From the NCBI GenBank assembly GCA_001602885.1, contig LUZH01000188.1:1-8262 (forward strand): a stretch of DNA of 8,262 bases. Reading direction: 5' to 3'. A model generated the notes under the pieces. That model was given only the letters and a program-made list of their open reading frames with translations, had not been told where the DNA came from and searched no databases. The number at the start of each line of letters is the position of its first letter. Position 1 is the stretch's first letter. The stretch comes from Bacteroidales bacterium Bact_16 (GTDB taxonomy: Bacteria > Bacteroidota > Bacteroidia > Bacteroidales > UBA932). Positions 1-5,539 of this stretch are shown one piece after another. Made by a program: the position numbers and the translations under genes.

Positions 1-228
1 TACATCATCATCAACCGCGACTTCGTGTACAACAAGGCCGACGCCGCCCGCGGCGAAGGCATCCCCCTGTTCGAAGACGCGGGTTCCCAGCAGATTGGAT
101 TCAACAACAAGAGCAATGTCCGCTCCTTCAAGTTCGACCCGGACCAGAAGCCGGCCCTGATCGTGGCCCGCAACGAGTCCCGCGCCGAACTGGAGAACGT
201 GCCCGCAATCCGGAGAACCCAGGTATGA
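1..228 (+). CDS. C-terminal fragment of an unrecognised protein
   Basis: The frame is open from the first base of the window to a TGA at 226-228, giving about 75 residues of a protein whose start lies upstream. The fragment begins YIIINRDFVYNKADAARG and contains FNNKSNVRSFKFDPDQKP; it ends with a charged tail. It shows no membrane segment, signal peptide or catalytic motif that I recognise, so no function is given. Codon composition matches the GC-rich neighbours. Its stop overlaps the gltX start codon in an ATGA arrangement (225-228), so the two genes are almost certainly co-transcribed and translationally coupled. An internal GTG at 25 is only a chance start within the longer frame. Confidence 0.75.
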   Translation, partial: YIIINRDFVYNKADAARGEGIPLFEDAGSQQIGFNNKSNVRSFKFDPDQKPALIVARNESRAELENVPAIRRTQV

Positions 229-1856
229 GAAAGACACGCGTAAGATTCGCCCCGTCCCCGACGGGGCCCCTGCACATGGGCGGTGTCCGCACGGCCCTGT
301 ACAACTACCTCTATGCCAAGCAGCACGGCGGTGATTTCATCCTCCGCATCGAGGACACCGACTCGGGCCGCTTCGTGCCCGGCGCCGAGGAATACATCAT
401 CGAGGCGCTGCGCTGGTGCGGCATCTGCCCCGACGAGGGTGTGGATGAGAACGGCAAGGTCGTGGAGACGCCCTCCGAGCGCCATCCCCACGCCCCCTAC
501 CGCCAGAGCCAGCGGCGCCACCTCTATCGTGAATACGCCGAGCGGCTGGTCGCCGAAGGCAAGGCCTACTATGCCTTCGACACGGCCGAAGAGCTCGAAA
601 AGGCGCGCGCCGACAGCGAGGCGCGCGGCGAGACCTTCATCTACAACCACCTCACCCGCGGCGGCCTGCGCAACTCGCTGACCCTGCCCGCAGCCGAGGT
701 GGAGAAACTGCTCGCGGAGCGCACGGACTGGACCGTCCGCTTCAAGATGCCCGAAGGGCGCATCGTGGAGATGGACGACCTGATCCGCGGCCACGTGACC
801 GTGGACACCGCTACCCTGGACGACAAGGTGCTGTGGAAGCGCGCCGACGAGCTGCCGACCTACCACCTCGCCAACATCGTGGACGACCACCTGATGGAAG
901 TCACCGAGGTCATCCGCGGCGAGGAGTGGCTCCCTTCGCTGCCGCTGCACTACCTCCTCTACGAGGCCTTCGGCTGGCAGGACACGCAGCCGCGCTTCGC
1001 GCACCTGCCCCTGCTGCTCAAGCCGGTCGGCAACGGCAAGCTCTCCAAGCGCGACGGCGACAAGATGGGCTTCCCGGTGTTCCCGCTGCGCTGGACCTCG
1101 CCGACCACCGGCGAGACCTCGCGCGGCTACCGCGAAGACGGCTACTTCCCCGACGCCTTCGTCAACCTGCTGGCGATGCTGGGCTGGAATCCGGGCACGG
1201 AGCAGGAGCTCTTCACGCTGCCCGAGCTCGCCCAGGCCTTCTCGCTGGACAAGGTGAGCAAGAGCGGCGCGAAATTCAACCCCGACAAGGCCAAATGGTT
1301 CAACCGCGAATACCTCCGCAAGCGCTCCGACAAGGAGCTCGCCGCCCTCTTCCTGCCCATCCTGGCGGAGAAGGGCATCCAGGCGGACCCGGCGTTCGTG
1401 GAGGGCGTCATCGCGCTGACCAAGGAGCGCGCGACCTTCGTCCAGGACTTCTGGACCGTCGCATCCTGCCTGTTCATCGCTCCTTCCCAGTTTGAGAAAT
1501 ACGGCGTCAAGGCCGGCGCGGCCAGCGAAAAACCCGTCGACCCTAACCGCCCCGTGGACCCGCGCGCCAAGGTGTGGGACGACAGCGCCACGGCGCCGTT
1601 CCTGGCCAAGGACGTGGACAAGTTCTACAAGGCTGACATCTTCGAGAACGCCCTCGAGGCCATGCAGGCCGCGGAGCCTGACGGGCTCGAGGACTATATC
1701 CGCGAGAAAGGCATGCCGATGGGCAAGGTGATGAACTGCATCCGCCTGGGCCTGAGCGGCGCGGCCAGCGGCCTGGGCATCGCCGACATCCTCCGCTTCA
1801 TCGGCAAGGAGGAGGGCGTCGCCCGGATGCGCTACATGAAGGAGCGCTTAGGATAG
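225..1856 (+). CDS. gltX: Glutamyl-tRNA synthetase
   Basis: Cytoplasmic class I aminoacyl-tRNA synthetase that charges tRNA-Glu with glutamate using ATP. The Rossmann-fold HIGH signature appears as PSPTGPLHMGG (H17 to G20), and the KMSKS loop is KLSKR at residues 272-276, followed by DGDKMGFPVFPLRW, a connection typical of Bacteroidota enzymes. The C-terminal half is the helical anticodon-binding domain, ending in a conserved GLSGAASG-type stretch. At 543 residues it is longer than the roughly 470-510 usual for the family. Part of the excess is a proline-rich segment around residues 427-449 containing PVDPNRPVDP. The ATG at 225 is chosen because the conserved N-terminus (RVRFAPSPTG) begins four residues later. 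It overlaps the upstream stop (ATGA), and its 3' end overlaps truB on the other strand by 9 bp. Whether it also charges tRNA-Gln cannot be judged here. Confidence 0.98.
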   Translation: MRKTRVRFAPSPTGPLHMGGVRTALYNYLYAKQHGGDFILRIEDTDSGRFVPGAEEYIIEALRWCGICPDEGVDENGKVVETPSERHPHAPYRQSQRRHLYREYAERLVAEGKAYYAFDTAEELEKARADSEARGETFIYNHLTRGGLRNSLTLPAAEVEKLLAERTDWTVRFKMPEGRIVEMDDLIRGHVTVDTATLDDKVLWKRADELPTYHLANIVDDHLMEVTEVIRGEEWLPSLPLHYLLYEAFGWQDTQPRFAHLPLLLKPVGNGKLSKRDGDKMGFPVFPLRWTSPTTGETSRGYREDGYFPDAFVNLLAMLGWNPGTEQELFTLPELAQAFSLDKVSKSGAKFNPDKAKWFNREYLRKRSDKELAALFLPILAEKGIQADPAFVEGVIALTKERATFVQDFWTVASCLFIAPSQFEKYGVKAGAASEKPVDPNRPVDPRAKVWDDSATAPFLAKDVDKFYKADIFENALEAMQAAEPDGLEDYIREKGMPMGKVMNCIRLGLSGAASGLGIADILRFIGKEEGVARMRYMKERLG

Positions 1857-2660
1857 CATTTCCAGGACTTCTTCCAGAGAGACGGCGTCTTCGATCCCGA
1901 AGCCGCCGTTTTTCGTACGCCGCAGCGAGCTCAGGAAGGCGCCGCTGCCCAGGGCTTCGCCCAGGTCGCGCGCCAGTGCGCGGATGTACGTGCCCTTGCT
2001 GCAGGCCACGCGGACCAGGGCGGTCGGCAGCTGCCGGCCGGACACGTCCGCGACGCGGATGCGGCCCTGGCCGTCGTCCACGACGTCCTGCACGACGGTG
2101 TCGCTCCAGGACAGGAGCTCCAGGTCGTAGATGTTGATGCGGTTGGACTGCAGGATGTCGCCCGGGTCGAAGGGGCGGCCCGCACGCTGCGCCTCGCGCA
2201 GCAGGCGCCGGGCCGTCTCATAGGCGCGCACGCCGTCCACCGACTTGGCGCTGAAGAGTGGCGCGACCTGGTCCTGCTCGCCCACGAAGCCGGGCAGTAC
2301 GGCGCGCAGGGCCGCCTCGGACACGCCGTCGAGCGGGTATTCGCGGTCGATATCCTTCTCCAGGTCATAGGAAGGGGTGGTGGCGCCGAACGTGACGCCG
2401 GCGACGTATTCCTTGGCGGAGCGCTGCAGCTCCTCCGCCTGCTTGGTGGCCGGGCCGATGCACACAAGCAGGATGCCGGTCGCGAGAGGATCGAGCGTCC
2501 CCGCGTGGCCGACCTTGAGGTTCTTCTTCCCGAAATGGCGGATCGCCGCGTACTTGACCTTGCGGATCACGTCCGCCGAGGTCCAGCGGTAGGGTTTGTC
2601 CACCGGCAGGACGATGCCTTCGGGATAATCCTCGATATTATTGCTGAACGATCTTGTCAA
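1848..2660 (-). CDS. truB: tRNA pseudouridine-55 synthase TruB
   Basis: Converts U55 in the T-loop of tRNAs to pseudouridine in the cytoplasm. The hallmark motif GHAGTLDPLATG spans residues 51-62, with D57 as the catalytic aspartate. Further family blocks are LPVDKPYRWTS (18-28), SAKSVDGVRAYETARR in the middle, and CSKGTYIRALARDLGEALGSG near the C-terminus. At 270 residues it is shorter than the E. coli enzyme (about 314) and ends soon after the last catalytic-domain block, so a C-terminal PUA-like domain appears to be missing or minimal. No ATG or GTG precedes the conserved VDKP block; the only usable start is TTG at 2660-2658, inside the end of rpiB (23-bp overlap). This implies translational coupling in an rpiB-truB operon. 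The stop lies within the convergent gltX gene. Confidence 0.95.
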   Translation of the reverse strand: MTRSFSNNIEDYPEGIVLPVDKPYRWTSADVIRKVKYAAIRHFGKKNLKVGHAGTLDPLATGILLVCIGPATKQAEELQRSAKEYVAGVTFGATTPSYDLEKDIDREYPLDGVSEAALRAVLPGFVGEQDQVAPLFSAKSVDGVRAYETARRLLREAQRAGRPFDPGDILQSNRINIYDLELLSWSDTVVQDVVDDGQGRIRVADVSGRQLPTALVRVACSKGTYIRALARDLGEALGSGAFLSSLRRTKNGGFGIEDAVSLEEVLEMLS

Positions 2661-3072
2661 TCCTGCGCTGATGCCGTCCGCCGGCGAACTGCGTCGTGAG
2701 CCAGGTGCGCACCATCATCACAGCCATGCGGTAGGAGACGAAACGCGCCGGCATCACGAGGACGTTGGCGTTGTTGTGTTCTTTGACGAGCTTGGCGACC
2801 TCCGTGTTCCACGCCAGGCCGGCGCGGATGCCTTTGTGGTGGTTGAGCGAGAGGGCCATGCCGTTGCCGGTGCCGCAAAGGGCGATGCCGGCATCCACGT
2901 CGCCGGCCTCGACGGCGTCGGCAAGCGGATGGGCGAAGTCGGGATAGTCACAACTGTCCGTGCTGTCGGTGCCGAAATTGACGACTTCGTAACCTTTGCC
3001 CAGCAGATAGGCGATCAGTTTGCTCTTGTAGTCCACGCCTGCGTGGTCGCTGCAGATTCCGATTTTCTTCAT
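2638..3072 (-). CDS. rpiB: Ribose-5-phosphate isomerase B (RpiB/LacAB family)
   Basis: Interconverts ribose 5-phosphate and ribulose 5-phosphate in the non-oxidative pentose phosphate pathway. The 144-residue length is normal for the family. Conserved features are the N-terminal SDHAG (8-12), the active-site loop CGTGNGM starting at C66, the NHHKGIRAGL block (77-86), and HNNANVLVMPARF starting at H99. C66 and H99 fall at the same numbers as the catalytic residues described for E. coli RpiB. Arginine-rich GGRHQRRI near the C-terminus fits the phosphate-binding end. ATG at 3072-3070 is followed directly by the conserved MKKIGICSDHAG. A TAnnTTTG promoter element lies only seven bases upstream of this ATG. 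truB follows with a 23-bp overlap. LacA/LacB-type galactose 6-phosphate isomerases are related, but the motif set fits RpiB better. Confidence 0.96.
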   Translation of the reverse strand: MKKIGICSDHAGVDYKSKLIAYLLGKGYEVVNFGTDSTDSCDYPDFAHPLADAVEAGDVDAGIALCGTGNGMALSLNHHKGIRAGLAWNTEVAKLVKEHNNANVLVMPARFVSYRMAVMMVRTWLTTQFAGGRHQRRIDKIVQQ

Positions 3073-3079
3073 AATGGAA

Positions 3080-3104
3080 CAAAGATACGCATCTTTCCTG
3101 ACAA
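3080..3104 (-). promoter_or_regulatory. Bacteroidota-type promoter for rpiB-truB
   Basis: On the minus strand TATCTTTG (3087-3080) matches the -7 element TAnnTTTG. A TTG at 3104-3102 is the nearest -33-like element, but its 14-base spacing is shorter than the usual 19-21, so the upstream box is weak. The element ends seven bases before the rpiB ATG, so the predicted transcript has almost no leader. Confidence 0.6.
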
Positions 3105-3113
3105 TTTTTTTTA

Positions 3114-3123
3114 TTTCGCGAAA
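3114..3123. repeat. 10-bp palindrome in the divergent rpiB/GH105 spacer
   Basis: TTTCGCGAAA is a perfect palindrome between the back-to-back -7 elements of rpiB and the GH105-family gene. It falls between the -33 region and the -7 box on the plus strand, a position where a repressor could act on the rightward promoter. It may be chance or a protein-binding site; nothing else in the window repeats it. Confidence 0.35.
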
Positions 3124-3128
3124 AATGC

Positions 3129-3136
3129 TACCTTTG
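3129..3136 (+). promoter_or_regulatory. Bacteroidota-type -7 element for the GH105-family gene
   Basis: TACCTTTG matches TAnnTTTG and lies 29 bases upstream of the ATG at 3166, leaving a leader of about two dozen bases. The expected -33 position is occupied by a run of eight T (3105-3112) rather than a clear TTTG, so the upstream box is poor. A 10-bp palindrome (3114-3123) lies between the two positions. Confidence 0.6.
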
Positions 3137-3165
3137 AACCAACCAACCCAATCTGACCACAGTCA

Positions 3166-4377
3166 ATGAAACTGAATCCATCCCTGCCCCTTGTTTTCAG
3201 GGCTGCCTGCGTGCTTGCTCTTGCAGTTCTTCCTGCCTGCGGCAAGAAGGCCAGCCCGCTCTCCGAGCAGATGGTCCATTCCCAGATTTCGCGTTGCGGA
3301 GACGCGACCTATCTGGACTACACTGACGGGCGCCTCAAGTGGAGCTACGCTCCCGGCATGGAGTTGCGCGCGTATCTGGACGTTTTCGAAGCCTATGGCG
3401 ACACCACCGTCTACAACTTCGTCCGCAAGTGGTACGACAACATCGTCGCCGACGACGGCACCATCCAGGGCTACACCCCGGACCGCTACAGCTCGGACAA
3501 GATCTCTCCCGCCAAATCCCTCTTCTACTTCTACGACAAGACGCACGACGAGAAATACCGCAAGGCCATCGAGCTGGTCAAGAGCCAGATCGACGGACAG
3601 CCGCGCACGCCGTCCGGCGCCTTCTGGTTCAAGGAAGTCTACCCCAACCAGATCTGGCTGGACGGCGTCTACATGGTCTATCCCTTCTATGTCGAATACG
3701 CCGCCCGCTACCTGTCCGGCGAGGCGCAGGCCGCCGCCTTCGACGACATCGTGCGCGGCATCGTCGCCACGCGCGACAGATGCCTGGACCCGGAGACGGG
3801 CCTGCTGCGTCACGCCTGCGACGAATCCGGCAAGATGTTCTGGTGCGACCCGGCCACCAAAGGGCAGTCCTTCCACTGCTGGGGCCGCGCGCTCGGCTAC
3901 TACTGCCTCGGCATCCTCGAGGTGCTCGACTGGCTGCCGGAGCATTATCGGGACCGCCAGGTCCTGATCGACATCCTGCGCGGAATCTGCGACGTCCTGC
4001 CCGAGTGGGCGGACGCCCGGAGCGGCGTCTGGTACCAGGTCCTGGACCAGCCCGGCCGCGAGGGCAATTACCTCGAGGCCACGGCCTCGGCGATGTTTGT
4101 CTACACCTACCTCAAGGGCGTCCGCGCCGGCTATCTCGACGAGAGCCTGCTTCCCTACGCCAGGCAGCTGTACCGGTCGTTCGTGGACGAGTTCATCTCG
4201 ACCGACGGGCAGGGGCTGATCAGCATCGAGAAGTGCTGCTCGGTCTGCGGACTGGGCGGTTCATCCAACCGCATGGGCGATTTCGCCTACTACCTGAGCG
4301 AGCCGGTCCGGCCCAACGACGCCAAAGGCGTCGCCCCCTTCATCTGGGCCTCGCTGGAGATGGAACGGATAGAGTAG
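3166..4377 (+). CDS. GH88/GH105-family unsaturated uronyl hydrolase, lipoprotein
   Basis: Predicted to remove the 4,5-unsaturated uronic acid from the non-reducing end of oligosaccharides made by pectin (rhamnogalacturonan) or related lyases. A lipoprotein signal peptide ends in LPAC with C25 as the lipidated residue, so the enzyme should be anchored in the envelope. The residues after C25 (GKKASPLSE) lack the acidic surface-export signal known in this phylum, suggesting a periplasmic face (inference). The (alpha/alpha)6-barrel family shows in NQIWLDGVYMVYPF, where D166 matches the catalytic Asp143 of Bacillus YteR. Further support comes from SFHCWGRALGYY (H237, W239, R241) and the C-terminal YYLSEPVRPNDAKGVAPFI (375 onward). 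The 403-residue length fits a family catalytic domain plus signal peptide. A cysteine cluster CCSVC (357-361) precedes the conserved GLGG. GH105 is preferred over GH88 by its YteR-like motifs; the exact substrate is open. uxaC nearby supports a uronate role. Confidence 0.87.
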   Translation: MKLNPSLPLVFRAACVLALAVLPACGKKASPLSEQMVHSQISRCGDATYLDYTDGRLKWSYAPGMELRAYLDVFEAYGDTTVYNFVRKWYDNIVADDGTIQGYTPDRYSSDKISPAKSLFYFYDKTHDEKYRKAIELVKSQIDGQPRTPSGAFWFKEVYPNQIWLDGVYMVYPFYVEYAARYLSGEAQAAAFDDIVRGIVATRDRCLDPETGLLRHACDESGKMFWCDPATKGQSFHCWGRALGYYCLGILEVLDWLPEHYRDRQVLIDILRGICDVLPEWADARSGVWYQVLDQPGREGNYLEATASAMFVYTYLKGVRAGYLDESLLPYARQLYRSFVDEFISTDGQGLISIEKCCSVCGLGGSSNRMGDFAYYLSEPVRPNDAKGVAPFIWASLEMERIE

Positions 4378-4386
4378 CAGGCCCGC

Positions 4387-4495
4387 TGCAAAACTCCATC
4401 CCGGAGAAAAAAAATACAATACCGGTCAACTTTTTATAAACAAACGCGTTACGCATCCATAATTTTTTCACGGCAGGTATCCTTGCAAAACTCCA
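4387..4495. repeat. 12-bp direct repeat pair upstream of the LytTR gene
   Basis: TGCAAAACTCCA occurs at 4387-4398 and again at 4484-4495, with start points 97 bp apart, in the 164-bp spacer (4378-4541) between the GH105-family gene and the LytTR gene. The second copy overlaps the -33 position of the predicted promoter. Both copies are followed by similar bases (TCCCGG and ATCCGC). The spacer also holds an 8-bp palindrome, AACGCGTT, at 4443-4450. No clear terminator for the GH105-family gene is visible here. A regulator-binding role is possible but unproven. Confidence 0.5.
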
Positions 4496-4509
4496 ATCCG
4501 CTATCTTTG
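4483..4509 (+). promoter_or_regulatory. Bacteroidota-type promoter for the LytTR / membrane-HTH pair
   Basis: TATCTTTG at 4502-4509 is a full match to TAnnTTTG. A TTG at 4483-4485 is the nearest -33-like element, with 16 bases between, slightly short of the usual 19-21. Transcription would begin near 4514, giving a leader of about 28 bases to the ATG at 4542. No Shine-Dalgarno sequence is visible. Confidence 0.65.
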
Positions 4510-4529
4510 CAAGTAGAAACCAATTATTA

Positions 4530-4538
4530 ACCGTTTAG
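4530..4538 (+). promoter_or_regulatory. Single LytTR-consensus-like site before the LytTR gene
   Basis: ACCGTTTAG fits the published degenerate LytTR recognition pattern [TA][AC][CA]GTTN[AG][TG]. It lies in the untranslated leader just before the ATG at 4542. LytTR proteins usually bind two direct copies about 12-13 bp apart, and no second copy is seen at that spacing. A single match in a spacer this size is not improbable, so this is a weak autoregulation candidate. Confidence 0.2.
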
Positions 4539-4541
4539 TTT

Positions 4542-4895
4542 ATGGAATTCGCTACGCCCGTAGAAAAGCCGGTATTCGTCAAATCCGGCAGAATCATCAA
4601 GCGCATCCCCGGCAGTGACATCCTCTACATCACCTGCGAGGGGAACGTCTCGCACATCCACCTCAAGGCCGGCGGCGAGCTGAGCTGCGTCCGCCTGCTC
4701 AAGCTCTTCGAAGAAGACCTCTCCGGTTCCGGATTCATCCGCATCAACCACAACTGCCTCGTCAACGCGGCAGAAGTGGAGGAGATCCAGTACATCAATG
4801 CCCGCAAGCGGCTCCTGTCGCTGAGCAACGGCGAGACGGTGGAAGTTTCCTACCGCAAGTGGAAAACGGTCAAGGAGGCCCTGCTCGGCAAATAG
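4542..4895 (+). CDS. Receiverless LytTR-domain DNA-binding protein
   Basis: The 117-residue protein is almost entirely one LytTR DNA-binding domain. Family blocks are DILYITCEGNVSHIHL (26-41), the RLLKLFEEDL helix (51-60), the signature FIRINHNCLVN (65-75), and the closing NGETVEVSYRKWKTVKEAL (96-114). There is no response-regulator receiver domain and no membrane segment, so it should be a soluble cytoplasmic transcription factor not phosphorylated in the usual two-component way. The ATG at 4542 leaves only about ten residues before the domain. The next gene begins nine bases after its stop, and both probably share the promoter ending at 4509. Receiverless LytTR regulators are known, often beside a membrane partner that controls them; that relation here is inference. 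Target genes are unknown, with the flanking GH105-family gene and uxaC as obvious candidates. Confidence 0.9.
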   Translation: MEFATPVEKPVFVKSGRIIKRIPGSDILYITCEGNVSHIHLKAGGELSCVRLLKLFEEDLSGSGFIRINHNCLVNAAEVEEIQYINARKRLLSLSNGETVEVSYRKWKTVKEALLGK

Positions 4896-4904
4896 TCCCT
4901 GCCC

Positions 4905-5468
4905 ATGACGCTGCTCGAAATCCTGCTCTCCATCCTGCTCGGCCTGATGGCGATCCTCATCGCCTTCCAGTGGCGTTATATCCTCCGGGCACAGCGGGAG
5001 CGCCGAAAACTCCGCCACCTGCTCGACACCCTGGAGCGGGAGCGCCCCGCCCTGGCCCAGATGATCAAATCCATCCCGGACGACGAGACGCGGCAGCTGA
5101 TACGCAACCGCTCCGAGCTGGTCGAGAAGATCCTGGCCGCGGCCGTCTCCGGCGACCCGGAGAAGAGCAATGCGGTCCTGGACGAAGTGGACCAGCTGGT
5201 GGAAGAGCGGGCGGCCTTCATGCGCCAGACGCGCCTGATCTACAGCCGCATCCAGCCCAGGATGGTCGACCGCCTGCGCGCGGGCGGTCTCAGCGACGAG
5301 GAGGTGGAGATCTGCTGCCTCTATGCCCTCGGACTCAACGGCAAGGCCATCCAGACGTACACCCGGGACGGACGCCACTACCAGAAGGTCGGCCAGATCC
5401 GCAAGAAACTCGGGCTGGGCGAACACGACAAGAACATCGACGGCTTCATCCGCTCCCTGATGCGCTAG
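4905..5468 (+). CDS. Membrane-anchored protein with C-terminal LuxR-like HTH
   Basis: The 187-residue protein has three parts. Residues 4-21 (LEILLSILLGLMAILIAF) form one transmembrane helix; the positive charges right after it (RYILRAQRERRK) put the N-terminus outside and the remainder in the cytoplasm. Residues about 30-120 are charged, helical and probably coiled-coil. Residues about 129-171 look like the LuxR-type helix-turn-helix found at the C-terminus of Bacteroidota TPR regulators, with LSDEEVEICCLYALGLNGKAI, then QKVGQIRKKLGL and a closing FIRSLM helix. The TPR sensor that usually precedes this module is absent. I do not recognise a named family. It begins nine bases after the LytTR stop, so the two are likely made together, perhaps as membrane controller and soluble regulator. 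The likely recognition turn (TYTRDGRHYQ) is unusual, so DNA binding may be lost and the module may serve protein contact instead. Confidence 0.82.
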   Translation: MTLLEILLSILLGLMAILIAFQWRYILRAQRERRKLRHLLDTLERERPALAQMIKSIPDDETRQLIRNRSELVEKILAAAVSGDPEKSNAVLDEVDQLVEERAAFMRQTRLIYSRIQPRMVDRLRAGGLSDEEVEICCLYALGLNGKAIQTYTRDGRHYQKVGQIRKKLGLGEHDKNIDGFIRSLMR

Positions 5469-5472
5469 ACGG

Positions 5473-5504
5473 TTTGTGGTTCCACCAAATATTTGCTACA
5501 TTTG
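5473..5504 (+). promoter_or_regulatory. Bacteroidota-type promoter for uxaC
   Basis: TTTG at 5473-5476 and TACATTTG at 5497-5504 match the -33 and -7 elements with exactly 20 bases between them, one of the two best-spaced promoter matches in the window. Transcription would start near 5509, about 30 bases before the ATG at 5540. This makes uxaC independent of the upstream regulator pair. Confidence 0.75.
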
Positions 5505-5507
5505 GTG
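5483..5507. promoter_or_regulatory. Inverted repeat over the uxaC promoter (candidate operator)
   Basis: CACCAAAT (5483-5490) and ATTTGGTG (5500-5507) are perfect inverted copies separated by nine bases. The right arm covers most of the -7 element. A second, nested palindrome, CAAATATTTG, occupies 5486-5495. There is no T-run after it, so a terminator for the preceding gene is unlikely. Size and symmetry fit a dimeric repressor site; the regulator is unknown. Confidence 0.5.
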
Positions 5508-5539
5508 TACAGAACCCACAATCGACAAAACTAAGCGCT

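Noticed and set aside
3163..3945. 260-codon antisense frame and the shifted 366-codon frame at 3339-4439 over the GH105-family gene
   Set aside because: Both are shadows of a gene with clear family motifs; the shifted frame is arginine-rich low-complexity sequence.
4443..4450. AACGCGTT palindrome in the GH105-LytTR spacer as an operator
   Set aside because: An 8-bp palindrome alone is too short to support a call; it is mentioned only in the direct-repeat entry.
4527..5426. 299-codon antisense frame across both regulator genes
   Set aside because: It spans the gap between two real genes and has low-complexity shadow composition; both sense genes have domain matches and a promoter.
5483..5507. 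Inverted repeat read as a terminator for the membrane-HTH gene
   Set aside because: The arms are AT-rich, no T-run follows, and the repeat overlaps a well-spaced promoter, so an operator is the better reading.
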